Assembly (NCBI RefSeq): GCF_030445035.2
Contig: NC_080678.1
Coordinates: forward strand, 118,673,947-118,737,946
DNA: 64,000 nt
Direction: 5' to 3'
From: Dasypus novemcinctus
Taxonomy: Eukaryota > Chordata > Mammalia > Cingulata > Dasypodidae
The notes below the pieces were generated by a model that was not told the DNA's origin, did not search any database, and saw only the letters and a list, made by a program, of their open reading frames with translations. A program made the position numbers and the translations under genes. This document shows positions 19,200 through 30,715 of the stretch, one piece after another (position 1 is the first letter of the stretch; every line of letters starts with the position of its first letter).

Positions 19200-19446
19200 C
19201 GCATCTGCCTGGGTAGCTCAGTTGGTAGAGCATGAGACTCTGGGAAGCAGCTGTGGCTCAAGCAATTGAGTTCCTGTTTACCATATGGAGGACCTGGGTT
19301 TGATCCCTGGGACCTCCTGGAAAAAAAAGAAAAAAGGTGTCCCAGATCTGCATGGTGAGGTGCAGGTCCCCAAGCAGTGCAGAGAGGCACATGGTGAAGC
19401 GATGCACCAAAAAAGATGATGATGCAACCAGAGGAAGATATGAAAA
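19200..19446 (+). mobile_element. chimeric retroposon: tRNA-Lys 5' half fused to SINE
   Basis: Positions 19207-19241 match the 5' half of tRNA-Lys(CTT), including 'tagctcagttggtagagc', and stop inside the anticodon ('gagactct'). A DAS-type SINE head ('gggaagcagctgtggctcaa') with its own B box ('gggtttgatccc') and A-rich stretch starts at 19242. The 11-bp duplication AAAAATCAATC (19189-19199 and 19447-19457) encloses both parts, so they were inserted as one molecule. Seven extra bases (CGCATCT) precede the tRNA part. Confidence 0.75.
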
Positions 19447-20217
19447 AAAAATCAATCAAACTTAGATGTAAGAGTTTGTTTCTGGGCCCTCAATTCTATT
19501 CCATTGGGCAATATATATATCCTTATACCAACACCATACTGTTTTGATTACTGTAGCTTTGAAGTAAGTTTAGAAATCAGAAATTGTGAGTCCTTTTTGT
19601 TCTTCCTTTTCAAGACTGTTTTGACTATTCTTGGCTCCTTTCATTTTCAAATGAATTTTAGAGTTAGCTTGTCAATTTCTGCAAAAACACTGTGGGGGAT
19701 TTGATAGTGATCACATTGACTCTGTATATTCCTTTGGGTAGTATTGTCATGTTAACAATATTAAGTCTTCAATCCATGAACATGGGATGTCTTTCCATTT
19801 ATTTAGGTCCTCTTTAATTTCTTTATGCAATGCTTTATAGTCTTCAGTGTACATGTGTTTCACCAACTTGGTCAAATTTATCCTTAAATATTTTATTTAT
19901 TTTTTGATGATTTGTAAATAGAATTGTTTTCTTAATTTCCTTTTCTAATTGTTCATTGCTAGTATAACTGATTTTTGTGTGGTTTTGTTTTCTGCAGCTC
20001 TGCTGATTTAGTTTATAGCTCTAATAGTCTTTTTTGTGTGTGGAGTTTTATGGAAATAGAGATAGTTTCACATCTTCCTTTCCAATTTGGATGTATTTTG
20101 TTTATTTTTCATGCCTAATTGCTCTTGCTAGAACATCCAACATTATACTAAATAGCAGTGGTTAAAGTGGGCATTCTTGCTTTTTTTCTCATCATAGGGG
20201 GAATGTTTTCAGTCTTT

Positions 20218-20602
20218 GTCTGAGTTTACCATTTGCCAAGACAAATACCACACAATGGGTTGGCTTACAACAGGAATTTATTGGCTCATGGTTTCAGAGG
20301 CTAGAAGTCTTGGTATTGTTCTGGCTGACCAGCAATCCTTGGAGTTACTTGGCTTTTCTGTTTCATGGTGATGTCCTCTCCTTTTTCTTCTGGGTTTTAT
20401 TGACTTCTAGCTTCTACTCTTCCACATAGCTTTTTCTTCAACAAGCCTCAGGGAATAGAATAAAAGCCCAACCTCATTCAGTTGAGCCACACCTTAACTA
20501 AAAATAACATCTTCAAAAGTTCCATACCCACAGGAATGGATTAAAAGATTAAGAACATGTTTTCTTTTTTTTTTCCCCTGGAGAACATAATTCAACCTAC
20601 CA
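20218..20602. mobile_element. LTR-like or DNA repeat inserted in LINE-1
   Basis: About 385 bp ('caatgggttggcttacaaca', 'tttattggctcatggtttca') interrupts L1 sequence. CAGTCTTT is repeated at 20210-20217 and 20603-20610. The family is not identified. Confidence 0.45.
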
Positions 20603-21430
20603 CAGTCTTTCATTGAGTATGGTGTTTGCTATGGGTTTTTCATAGATGCGTTTATTATTTTGAGGAAGTTCCCTTTGATTGCCAGGTTTTTGTTTTTTTT
20701 TTCTAATTATGAAAGTGTGCTGGATTTTTAAAATGCTTTTTCTGCATCAATCGAGATGATCATGTGTTTTAGCCCTTTGTTCTATGAAAAGCCTTCATTT
20801 TTGTGTGTTGAACCACCCTTGCATTTCTGGGATAAATCCCATTTGGTCATGGTGTATAATACTTTTAATAATTTCCCTCTGAGCACTGCTTTTGCTGCAT
20901 CCCATACTTTTTGATAGGTTGCATTTTTGTTTTCATTTGTCTCAAAGAATTTTCTAATTTCCCTGTGTTTTTTTTCTTTGACCCAATGATTGTTTAAGAG
21001 TGTGTTGTTTAATTCTTACTTATTTGTAAGTTTTCCAGTTTTCCTTCTGTTACTCATTTCTGCTTTCATTCCATTATTGGAAAAGATACTCTGGATAATT
21101 TCAATCTTTTAATTTTTACTGAGACTTGTTTTATGGCCTAACATTTGAGCTGTCCTGGAGAATGTTCCATGTGTGCTTGGAAGGGATGTGTACTCTGCTG
21201 ACGTTGGGTGGAGCGCTCTGAATGTGTTGTTAGGTCTAATTGGTTTACAGTGTTGTTCAGGTTCTTAATTTCCCTATTGATCTTCTGTCTGGTTGTTCTA
21301 TCCATTATTGAAAGTGGGGTAAGTGAAGTCTCCAATTATTATTGTTAGAGAGGTCTGTTTCTTGCTTCAGTTCTGTCAGTGTTTTGCTTCATGTATTTTG
21401 CAGCTCTGTTGATAGGCTTTGCCCAAATTT

Positions 21431-21815
21431 AAAATGGGCTATTTTTTTTTTTATTGTTAAGATGCATGAGGTCTGTATGTATTCTGGATACAAGCCCCTT
21501 ATCAGATATATGATTTGAAATGTTTTTCCCATTCTGCAGGCTGTCTATGCTTTCTTGATAGTACCATTTCATGATCAGAAGTTTTAAATTTTGATGATAT
21601 TCAATATACCGTTTTTTTTCCTCTTTTGTCACTTATGCTTTTGCTGTTAAATATAAGGAAATATTGCCTAACCCAAGGTCATAAAGATTTACTCCTATGC
21701 TTTCTTCTAAGAGTTTTATAGTTTTAGCTCTCCCAGCACCATTTGTTGAAGAGACTATACTTTCCCCATTAAATTGCCTTGGAATCCTTATTGTAAATGA
21801 ACTGACCATGTTGCT
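21431..21815 (-). mobile_element. LINE-1 ORF2 fragment, antisense
   Basis: A second stretch resembling the ORF2 C-terminal part ('attctggatacaagcccctt', 'cccaaggtcataaagattta') follows the endonuclease-like segment. It is therefore a separate insertion or a rearrangement. On the minus strand a short frame with 'SDKGLVSRI' is visible. Confidence 0.7.
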
Positions 21816-21929
21816 ACTTTTTGGGTTTTCTGTCCTTGGAAACTGCTGTCAGGGTTCCTATGGAGGCTTTGCATGTGACACTAATACCTTCCTTTTATGA
21901 GCATCAAGTCTTCATTGAGTTAGGCATAT

Positions 21930-21996
21930 TGTGTGTGTGTGTGTATATACCTGTGTGTGTATATACATATATATGTGTGTATATATACTCACATAT
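21930..21996. repeat. TG/TA microsatellite
   Basis: Alternating (TG)n and (TA)n tracts, for example 'tgtgtgtgtgtgtatatacc'. Confidence 0.85.
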
Positions 21997-21999
21997 ACC

Positions 22000-23720
22000 T
22001 TAAGCTTGAGTCTCTTCTGAAGATCCTTTGGGTCCATGAGCAATCAACCAGCTACATCTGGGGGCAGGGATTATGGCCTATATCCTAAATGTAGGTTATA
22101 TGGTTTCACAGTGTGATGTGTATGCTAAAAAATGCAAATTCTGCCCCTAGCTGCCTCCCTAGGACAGGGTATCCAGAGGGAAGGAATGGTGGGCCCTACC
22201 CTGCCATGTCCTGTGTGGCCACTCCTGGGTATGATGTTATTTCTGGAAGCCACAAAGTGGAGGCCATTCAGAAAGAGTATCAATATGTAACCTGCTTTCA
22301 GACCACGTGGTACGTGGCCTGTTGGAGGGTCTGGGAGTGTTGCACTGGAAATGAAGAGAGGGGAGCTGTTGGTCAAGAACTAACATGGGAAAAGGGTGAG
22401 ATTACTCCTGGAGTGTGGGACAGACAGGGAAATAGGTTTGGCTGGACAAGAAGAAATTTTAAAAATTCAGAGCTGATGGAAGAAAGCAGGGACTGACAGC
22501 GTGGGGAGCAGTGAGCGTGCTGTGACCGGTGGTGCTGGGCAGGGTCTGGCTGCTTACTTCGTGGGACTGCAGTAGAGGCTCTTTGGACCTTGGATGAGGT
22601 GCAGGTCTGGGAATTTCTTAGAGTTCCTTTAACCCCAAAAGCCTCTGTGTTGTGACTTCCGATGTTACAGAGGCCTCCTGTCCGTGCAGCTGGGATTGCT
22701 CCCAGCCCAGATCTGTCAAGTCTCACCAATCCCCAGAGCTAAATTTGGAATTGAATAACAACACTTTGGATTTATGTAGCCTGTTTCCTTGGAGGCACTT
22801 CATCTGTTTTCCCATTAATACTCATAACATCCCCAGGCGGAAGGTGAGGGAGGGCGAGAGAGGGGAAGGAATGTTTCTTTGGCTTCTCCACATCCTGAAG
22901 TTGAGAGGGGCTGGGATTAGGAGCAAGCCAGGGCCTGGGAGAAGGTTCTGGATCACAGCCCCTCTGCCTCGCTCCCCTCACGAAGCACAAGTTGCCGATC
23001 TGATAAAGAATGTGCCTCTCCAGAGGGAAGTTCATGTCTTGGGCACAGTGTATTGTGATTTGATTCCACAAAAAGTTCAAGATGCACCTGCTGTGTGGAA
23101 GGCTCCAGGTAGACTGTCAGGAGGTGGAGTGGGCGGATGTGAGCAAGATGAGGTCTGAGCCCGAGGGTGAGAGGGGAAGACCACTGTGCCATCACTAGGC
23201 AGGGTGGGAGGGCCCGGGGAGGATTGGGACCTGGCAGGACGGCTCCCTGGGGGAGGCGCAGAGTCCTGCGGAGACCCGGGCCCTGGGAGTTTGAGTCCCG
23301 CTTTATTGCCTACTGGCATGCATTGTGGTCAAGCCCTGGTGCTCCCTAGGCCCCTCTCCCAGGAGAGGGGGTAGGTTGGGTGCTCTGTAAGGTTCTAAGC
23401 CCATGACCTGAGTGCTTTGTTGGACAGATTGAGGGAGAGCCTGGGCTGGCCGAGGGGGGAGTGTGGGCCAGCTCAGGAAAGAGGGGCTGCAACTGACTGT
23501 GAGGAGCGGGCGGGAAGGGGAGGGAAGAGTGTTCGGGTGGAGAGCTCTGGTAGGCGTGGACTCTTGACATTTCTGTTTCACCTGCTCGCTGATCTTGCCC
23601 ACACCCGTGGAAGACAACTTTATCCCTCCAGTGGCTCCGGCTAAAAGCCTCGTCGGCAGCCTTGACACTTCCTCTCACACCCCGGGTCCAGTCCATCAGC
23701 AAGTCTTCTGGCTCTTCTTT
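22000..23720. other. intergenic, no gene seen
   Basis: Mostly unique sequence, GC-rich after 22900. A weak MIR-like stretch lies near 22760-22850. Reading frames here show no recognisable domain or splice framework. Confidence 0.4.
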
Positions 23721-23729
23721 CAGAATATA

Positions 23730-24808
23730 CCCAGAATCTGACTGCTTCTCATCACTTGGTCCAAGCCACTGTCAGGTGTCACCTGCGTGACTGCCGTGGC
23801 CTCCTCACCGAGCTGATTCTACCTGCACATCCTTTGATTTATCCTCCACGCAGCAGTGAGAGCGGCGCTGTGAAATGGAAGTCAGATGAGCTCCCTGCTC
23901 TGTTCAAGACCCGCCAGGGAGCAGAGTTCCCACTGGGAACAGAAGCCAAAAGCCTTGCCGTGGCCCACAGGCTCCGTGTGGGCTGGGCCCCGCTGCCCAC
24001 TCGCCCCAGGCTCACTGGCTCCCTCCCTGCCCCTCACCAGCTCAACTGCGCTCCTGCCCCAGGGCATTTATTTGCTGTCCCCCCTGCCTGGGCTCCCCTG
24101 CTAGCCCCTGGATCCTGCTCCCCCTCTTCCCCCTGCCTTATCAAAGATGGCATCCTCCTGGAACTTCCTTCTGTGCTTTAATGTTTTTCTCCTTAGCACT
24201 CACTTGCATTAGACATCCTATACGTTCTTCCAGTTCCTTGTGTATTGATGGTCTCCCACTAAAAAGGAAACATCATGAAGGCAGGGACAGTGTGTGCGTG
24301 CCTAGTTTGTTCATTTCTTTTTTTTTTTTTAAAGATTTATTTACTTCTCTCCTCCGCCTCCCCCCCGGTTGTCTGTTCTCTGTGTCTATTTGCTGCGTTT
24401 TCTTTGTTCGCTTCTGTTGTTGTCAGCAGCGCGGGAATCTGTGTTTCTTTTTGTTGTGTCATCTTGCTGTGTCAGCTGTCCGTGTGTGCGGCGCCATTCC
24501 TGGGCAGGCTGCATGTTCTTTTGCGCTGGGTGGCATTCCTTATGGGGTGCACCCCTTGAGCGTGGGGCTCCCCTGCATGGCAGGGCACTCCTTGCACGCA
24601 TCAGCGCTGCGCATGGGCCAGCTCCACATGGGTCAGGGAGGCCCGGGGTTTGAACCGCGGATCTCCCATGTGGTAGACGGATGCCCTAACCACTGGGCCA
24701 AAGTCCATTTCCCTAGTTTGTTCATTTCTGTATCCCAAGGACTTAGACCAGTGTCTGGTACATGGTAGTTGCTCAATAAATACTTGTTGAATGAATAATG
24801 GACTGAAT
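23730..24808 (+). mobile_element. L2 LINE 3' part, split by a SINE
   Basis: L2-like text includes 'caaaagccttgccgtggccc', 'ccagggcatttatttgctgt' and the terminal 'gctcaataaatacttgttga' near 24770. The SINE at 24319-24711 splits it. Confidence 0.65.
24319..24711 (-). mobile_element. DAS SINE, antisense, 18-bp duplication
   Basis: T-run then 'aaagatttatttacttctct' (reversed tail), GC-rich body, and head at the right ('accactgggccaaagtcc'). Perfect duplication CCTAGTTTGTTCATTTCT at 24301-24318 and 24712-24729. Confidence 0.92.
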
Positions 24809-25129
24809 GGTTGTGTGTGAGTGGACTGGGGTGGGGAGCAGGGCTGGCGCAGAGGCAGGGACCCCCGTTGGGAGGCCGTGGCAGGATCTCAGAATGCCGA
24901 GTCTTGGAGGCTCTTTGCTTGCTGTGAACCTTCAGTTGAGAAGGGCTTTTCACTGTAGTTTGTCCAATCCCCTCTTTGCCCACATGGGAAACTGAGGCCC
25001 ACAAAAGCAATTCTCCACTGCGTGAGGGCTGGAGCCTCACCCTCCTGTCCCCCAGCCTTCTCTTCTCCTTCAAGAACTCCTGTCTCCATGGGGAAGGGCT
25101 ATGCCTCGGGGTTGTGTGGCCGTGGCTGG

Positions 25130-25650
25130 GAGCGCCTTAGGGACTGCGGTGGCAGGTGGAGGCCTGTCGTGGTGGCGGAGGACAAGTGAGCAGTGCCCGT
25201 CTCAGGGGCCACCTTGGGGTCGGTGAATGGGGAGCAGCGCGCTCGTCCCTGCCCAGGGTACTGCCCTCAGGTCGGAGGCCTTGGAGTGCCGAGAGAGGCG
25301 GATGCGGGGGGGGGGGGGGGCTTGCTGACTCTCCAGGCGACCGTTCTGTCCCCCCACCGCCCCCTCGTTTGTTTTCCCTGGAGGTGGGTCTCGATTGGCT
25401 GAAACGCGGCATCTGCGCCTGCTGCGGTGCCGGCTTGGGGAGCGGCAGCGATCCAGCCCTGAGCCGAGCGGCACGTGGACCTGGCCTGCAGACGTGGTTG
25501 GTGGAGGCCGGTCCACCCAGAGTGGTGCAAGGGCCTCCGGTGGGCAGCTGGGGAGGTCAGCTCTCTCGCGAGGCTGCGGAGCGCAATTTCTCGCAGGCTT
25601 GGAGCCGCTGCAGACATTTGGCTACCATGACCAAGGCAGCCTGCGAACAA
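25130..25650. promoter_or_regulatory. candidate CpG island
   Basis: By rough count about two-thirds G+C with some 45 CpGs in 520 bp, an observed/expected ratio near 0.8. It contains an inverted CCAAT box in 'tcgattggctgaaacgcg' (from about 25389) and 'ctctctcgcgaggctgcgg' near 25561, close to the TCTCGCGAGA promoter element. A G17 run sits near 25305. No conserved ORF is recognised. It could be a lncRNA or alternative promoter. Confidence 0.5.
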
Positions 25651-27360
25651 CGCTGATCTTCAGAGCAGGGCAGGGCCGAGAGAAGAGCAGGGAAACAGCC
25701 AGAGCCTGGCCAGATCACCCGAGGGCCCACACCCCTGGGCTCTGGGTGCTGTACACTGTGTGAGCTAGCGTGAGGTGCTTTTCCTGTCATTAGTTATTGA
25801 AGAAAGACCAACAGATCTGAGGGGTTGGGCAGTGATGATGAGGAAGTGGCTGGGGTGGGGCAGGGACGGTGAGGGCCAGATGTGGCTTTTGCTTGAATTC
25901 ACCCCCAAAGTCCCTGCTCCTCCCAGACGTGGAGGGTGAAGCACCACGGAAACACTTGGAGCTGTTTGTTCCTGCAAGTGGGCCAGCTAGGGCTGTCAGC
26001 AGGGCTTCTGACACTGCTGGGACCATGGAGAGAGACCTGCCTTCCTACAGAGCCCCTGACTTTTTAAACCCCACCTGCCTGCACGTACCCTCCGGGGAGG
26101 GTCTCTCGGGGGAGGCGTCGGCTCACGCCTCTGCTGGGGGCACACTCGCGGCTGCAGGCCTGCGCACACGTCCCTGCCATGACCGCTGGGAGCCACAGGC
26201 AGCTTCGTGACACCCCACGTGCAGAGCCCTTGACCTTTGCTTGGCCGTGGACTCCTTTGGAAGACTGGTGACCAAGGGGCCTCGTCTTGGAATATTTATA
26301 AATGTGTTGAAAAATAAATTTACAAAGAAAAACAATTCTGTTAAAATACAATTAGCAAAATGTTTACAAAATTGTGACAAAGTAACCAAGGCTTCTTTAT
26401 TAATGCAATAATACAAATATCTTGTGGCAGGTCTAATAACTGCTATAACTCAAAGCAGGGATGGAGAACGTAAATGACAGTTTGAGATATCTGTAACAGC
26501 TGTGATGTTATATGAAAATATCTGTGATTTCTGCTGGTGACAATAGAACTGCTCAAATGACGGTGGTTTACTGTCTATATTCTTAATTGAAAAACGTTAG
26601 AGGCTAGTGAAAATGCAATCTCTTTCCTCATCAGAGTTCACTGGCCCCGTATTCTACCATCGATCTCACGGCAGGTGTCTGTGGGCCTCTGCTAAGATTC
26701 CCTGAGTGACAGGTGTAAAAAACCCAAACTCTGCCCCTGTATAGCTGTGTACATTTGAAATGATGTGGCCAGAGATACCTGCACACCTTCCAAGAGACTC
26801 ATACCCATACCCAGAACTGCAGAGGACACCTCCTACCTCCCCTGGCAGACCTTGGGGTATGCACGCGCCCGCACACAGAGAAACACTGCACGTGTGTGCA
26901 CACGCATGCTGGCACGTCAGTACTGGGGGCTATGTGGACACACCCCTCCCCACAGAGACAGGCACTACCACACTCACTCCCACCTGCCTGGGAGTGTCAC
27001 AGACACATGCTGCGGCACACAACCCTCATGCACACGTGCGTACACAGCCCTAACTCCCAGGCAGAAGTGGAGAGAGACCCCTGGCCCGGCCTGGCCTGGC
27101 TGCTGCATGGTGGGAGGTCAGCCCCATGCCAGCTCGGCACTGCTGCCCAGCCCCCGAGGCACCGAGGAGGCTGGGAATTCTGTCCTGCCCACCCTTCCAA
27201 GCTGCCAACCAGGAGGCCTCCCGAGGCTTCCCTCTCCCCTTGATGAAGCTTGATCTGCCCCCATGGGTGATGGGGATTTGGTTTCCATTCCTCTCGCCGC
27301 ACGAGTGGGTGGGCGGGGAGCCCGTGGGGGCGCCGGGGCCGTGCGCCCGGTCCGGGCTGT
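25651..27360. other. intergenic; unique block and CA-rich stretch
   Basis: About 26280-26650 is AT-rich, non-repetitive and flanked by GC-rich sequence, a possible conserved element. About 26860-27050 is rich in CACAC and ACACG. No gene called. Confidence 0.35.
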
Positions 27361-27780
27361 CCTCAAAGGAAAGCATTCTTCATTGGTAACGAACATTATG
27401 TCTGCAGAAGCTAATGGCCCAACCTCCTATTCAGTTTATGTAAAATAAAACAGGCCATATGCTGCTGCTTTCAGAGTTTGGGTGTTTAAATTAAATGTTG
27501 TTTAATGAATATTCAAACCCATTTGCTCCGAAGTTGTGCTTGACGTGGCGGGGCTTTCATCCCCCTCCCTGCTCGCAGGACCCTCCCCGCGCCGGCACCC
27601 AGGGTATTAAGCCATTAGAGCGGGGTGTGAACATCCAGGCATCTGTCTTCCAACAGAAAGCTGGATATTAAAATGCCGGAGCAGATGACAGTATAAATAA
27701 AGACATACAGTGAGAGGCTTGTCTGGTTATTTTTTTGTTGGTAATTAAGACTGAGGAGGTTTTGACTTAAGTTCTATCTT
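27360..27780. other. candidate conserved non-coding element
   Basis: Non-repetitive, with homeodomain-type cores ('gtttaaattaaatgttgttt', 'gttggtaattaagactg'), standing out from GC-rich surroundings. No open frame of note. Inference from texture only. Confidence 0.3.
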
Positions 27781-30584
27781 ATTGAGAGAAAGAGGTGGGG
27801 GCCTGAAAGTTTCTCCACCTCTCCACTTTCTTCCTTCCCCAGCAGCCTGGAGGGGCTTCTCCATTGGGCTTCCCGTAATTGGTTTATTGACGAGTGTCAA
27901 CTTGGTGGGGTAGAGATGTGAAGTGGTTTTATTTTTCTCCAGTCACTGCTTCTGGTGAACTCTTGTCAAATTACCCTTGACATCAGCTCGAGCAGAGTAC
28001 ATTGCTTTACGGCCATTTAAAGTCCAGGGCTGGCTCAAAACCGCCGTCTCATCTCGGAATTGAAACTCTCCCCTTGGCCCGTGGCAGGTCAGACCTGTGC
28101 TGGGTGACGGAGGTGGGGGGGCAGTGTGGGTTCTCTCTCTCCTCCCCCCACTCAGAGCCTGCGGTCCAGCTCCGGGTCTGGAGCGGGGAGATGGCCTGAG
28201 CAGGCTGGTCCTCGTGGAGCAGCCGTCACCTGCTGGTGGAGAGGTGCCTCAGCTTGGGTCTGACTTTGTCCACAGCTTGCTGCTTTGGCTTACAGGCCAG
28301 CTCCCGACAGCACCACGCACAGGGAGACTCTCCTCCGAGAGCGGTAGCCGTGTCTTCCTTCTGCCCGACCAACGGTGCACCCCCAGTTTCCTTCCCGGGT
28401 GGAGCATCGTGTCTCCTGGGTGGCCCCGTGGCTCTGGCCCATCCTCTCGCCTGCGCGCCTCCATGTGGCTCCACAGGAGCTGCGGAGGTCCCTTCTGTGC
28501 CACGGGATCGGAGGTGCGGGCGCCCCCCCATTCTTTCCTGGGAGCTCTGTACACGACCCCTCTGTACCTGCTGGTGCTGGGGGCTCTTCCAACAAGCTTC
28601 TGCCCTCGGGGATCCCGAGGGACGTGGGCACCAGGTTCCCTGCTCGTGGATTTCCCAAGCTCCAGGGGACCCGTGCCAATCTCACGCAGGGCACTCCTTC
28701 CCTAGGCTTTGTTCCTCGTTGGCGACAGTATAGAGGTGGAGCAGCAGATTCTGCAGCTCAGCAAGCACCCAGTTTGGGAGGAAATGCCAGCCTCCCCATC
28801 TGGCAAGCACCCCTAATTTTCACAAGTAATTCTCTGGAAGCCCTTCTCAGTGCAAACAGCTTGCTCGCTTCGTGACCAACGATCTCAGGGACCTCTTCTC
28901 TCCCTCCACTCTGGGTCTTTTATATAAACTGAGTACGTGTGGGGGTGGTGGGGTGGGTGATGGTTTCGGGTGCAGCCTGGTGTTAGAGGGGCTGGGTCAG
29001 TTTCCTCAGTGAAATCCCTGGGGAGGTGGCTGCTGGGGACTCTCTTAGCTGTGGGGTGGCGCCCTCAGCTGTGTACCCCCGGGGTCCCCGATTGACACCC
29101 ATGGGTCCACATTTAAAGTGAGCGGCTGCGCATGATTTTAGGAGCATCACGAGGGTCCTCACCTCCTCGCCTCCCCTGCCCAGGAGGATTGGGACCTTCT
29201 AGGTGAAGCTAGGTAGATTTCTTCCCTGGCCTGGTTATACGTGTGTATCTGTTGAGAGAGAGAGATTGGCAGGGAGCTATTGTCCCAGCTGAGAATCTGC
29301 TCCCAGGGTTCAGAGGAGCGGAGTGTCCCCACCGACCGGCCCCGGCCCCCAGTCATCTGCACATGCATTATCCACAGTGGGAGTCTCTGATCCCAGTGGG
29401 GCAGGACTCCTTGTCTCAAGCCCGTGCTTAGGTCCCAGATTCTCCCAGCCAGCTGGTGTGGGCTCAGAGAATGCACGTTCATGATCATCAGACCCAAGTC
29501 ATTCCAGAGCTAAACACACGATAAGGAAACCATTCATTCGTTTCTTTATTCTTCCAATCTGTGTGGGGAATTGGGAGATAGCGGGGTCAGTAAGTTGCTG
29601 CTCCTGTCCTCAAGAGATTCGCAGTCCAGTGGAACCGGGAGCTGGTTCTTGATGTGTGCTGAATGGCTTTGGGCTTAGCAGCCAGTCACCTCACAGACAC
29701 GGTGAGGGCCGACGCTTCTGCAGCCCTTACCACGCTCAGCGACGAGCCCTCCTCCTGAGTGAGTTCATCTTCACAACTGCCTGGTGAGGTCAGCACTACT
29801 ACAGCCGAGGCAACGTGCTCAGAGCAAGCGAAGGGTGCAAGGTCGCGGGCAGGCCGCCCAACCCTGGAGGTCGCATTCCCAGCTCCCAGCAGCTTCCAAG
29901 CCCCGTGCAGGGTAAGGCCGGCCCAGGCCATCAGCTTGGAGCACAGGAGACCATGGGGCGTGGTTGCGGGCATAGTGTGCCACCCGGTCAGGGAGGCGGG
30001 AGTCCCGGATGGAAGGCTCTGAACGGTGTCGATGGGGAGTGGTTCTGAGGTTGGCAGACACGATTCGCTGTTCCATTGGGCTTTCTGAGACACATGGAGC
30101 AAAGTCTCCTGGGCCCCAGACCTATTCCAGGGACCCCGTTCATCACCCGGGGTCAAGAGGAAGGAGAACCAAGGTGTGGGACTTCCCTGTGGCCCTGATG
30201 TTGGAACAGAGAGGGTATCCAGGATGGGGAGAACTGGTCCAGTGAAGTCCACTCAGGGTTCCCTCCTGCGTCATCCTGAGAGGGGATGGAAAAGGTCCCT
30301 GGGAGTCAGGGCTTTACCTGTAAGTTGTTCTGTCTTAGATAGTATTTGTGACAGAGCTGAGAAAAGATCAACTTCTATGAAAAGGTAAAACAGTGCTTGC
30401 ACTTCTACCTGCAATTCTCTTATTTCAGTGCTTTGGATTTTTTCTCCATCATTCATAGGTTCTCAAAACCATCAGCCCACCAACCATCCAACCAACCAGT
30501 GTATTGCCAGCCAGTTATAATGAAAGAGAGAGAGAGACGCAGGCATACAGAAAGACAACCTACAAAAATTTTTGCTCTAGATGC
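27781..30584. other. GC-rich intergenic, no gene recognised
   Basis: Several overlapping open frames on both strands are explained by high GC. None shows a known domain. About 29515-29650 looks L2-like ('ttcattcgtttctttattct', 'caagagattcgcagtcca'). Confidence 0.4.
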
Positions 30585-30715
30585 ATTATTTTGCTGAATC
30601 CATTCCATTCATACTATCTCCATAGGAGATGAAAAGTTGGGGCTACAGAAAGGTTAAGCAATTTGCCTAAGGTCACAGAGCTAGCAAGTGGTAGAGCCAG
30701 AATTTGAACGCAAAT
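30585..30715 (+). mobile_element. MIR SINE relic
   Basis: 'aggttaagcaatttgcctaa', 'ggtcacagagctagcaagtg' and 'agccagaatttgaacgcaaa' are the MIR 3' half. Confidence 0.8.

Larger units (their letters stand above)
16719..21430 (-). mobile_element. LINE-1, internally deleted, nested with insertions
   Basis: The antisense L1 order runs from the 3' UTR (about 16720) through the ORF2 C-terminus (16980-19100) and RT region (19460-20860) into the endonuclease region (20880-21430). Only short reading frames survive. It is broken by SINEs at 17157-17552, 17807-18218 and 18807-19008, a chimera at 19200-19446, and LTR-like pieces at 17610-17712 and 20218-20602. The jump near 20870 ('aatttccctctgagcactgc') indicates loss of part of ORF2. 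Adjacent same-strand pieces may be separate insertions. Confidence 0.75.

Noticed and set aside
19207-19241. tRNA-Lys gene
   Set aside because: Only the 5' half is present, with no anticodon-stem partner or T arm of its own. It is part of a retroposon.
21930-21996. Z-DNA or regulatory TG/TA tract
   Set aside because: An ordinary interrupted microsatellite without nearby gene context.
24181-24768. 195-codon open frame
   Set aside because: It reads through an antisense DAS SINE. The same phantom frames recur in each SINE copy (17118-17536, 34875-35252, 37353-37682, 52791-53333, 56269-56617, 59003-59407).
28097-28733. Overlapping open frames of up to 202 codons on both strands
   Set aside because: High GC lowers stop frequency. 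No domain, codon pattern or splice structure supports a gene, and rival frames are equally open.
29686-30252. 188-codon minus-strand open frame
   Set aside because: No recognisable similarity. The opposite strand is equally open, and the region is GC-rich without promoter or exon context.
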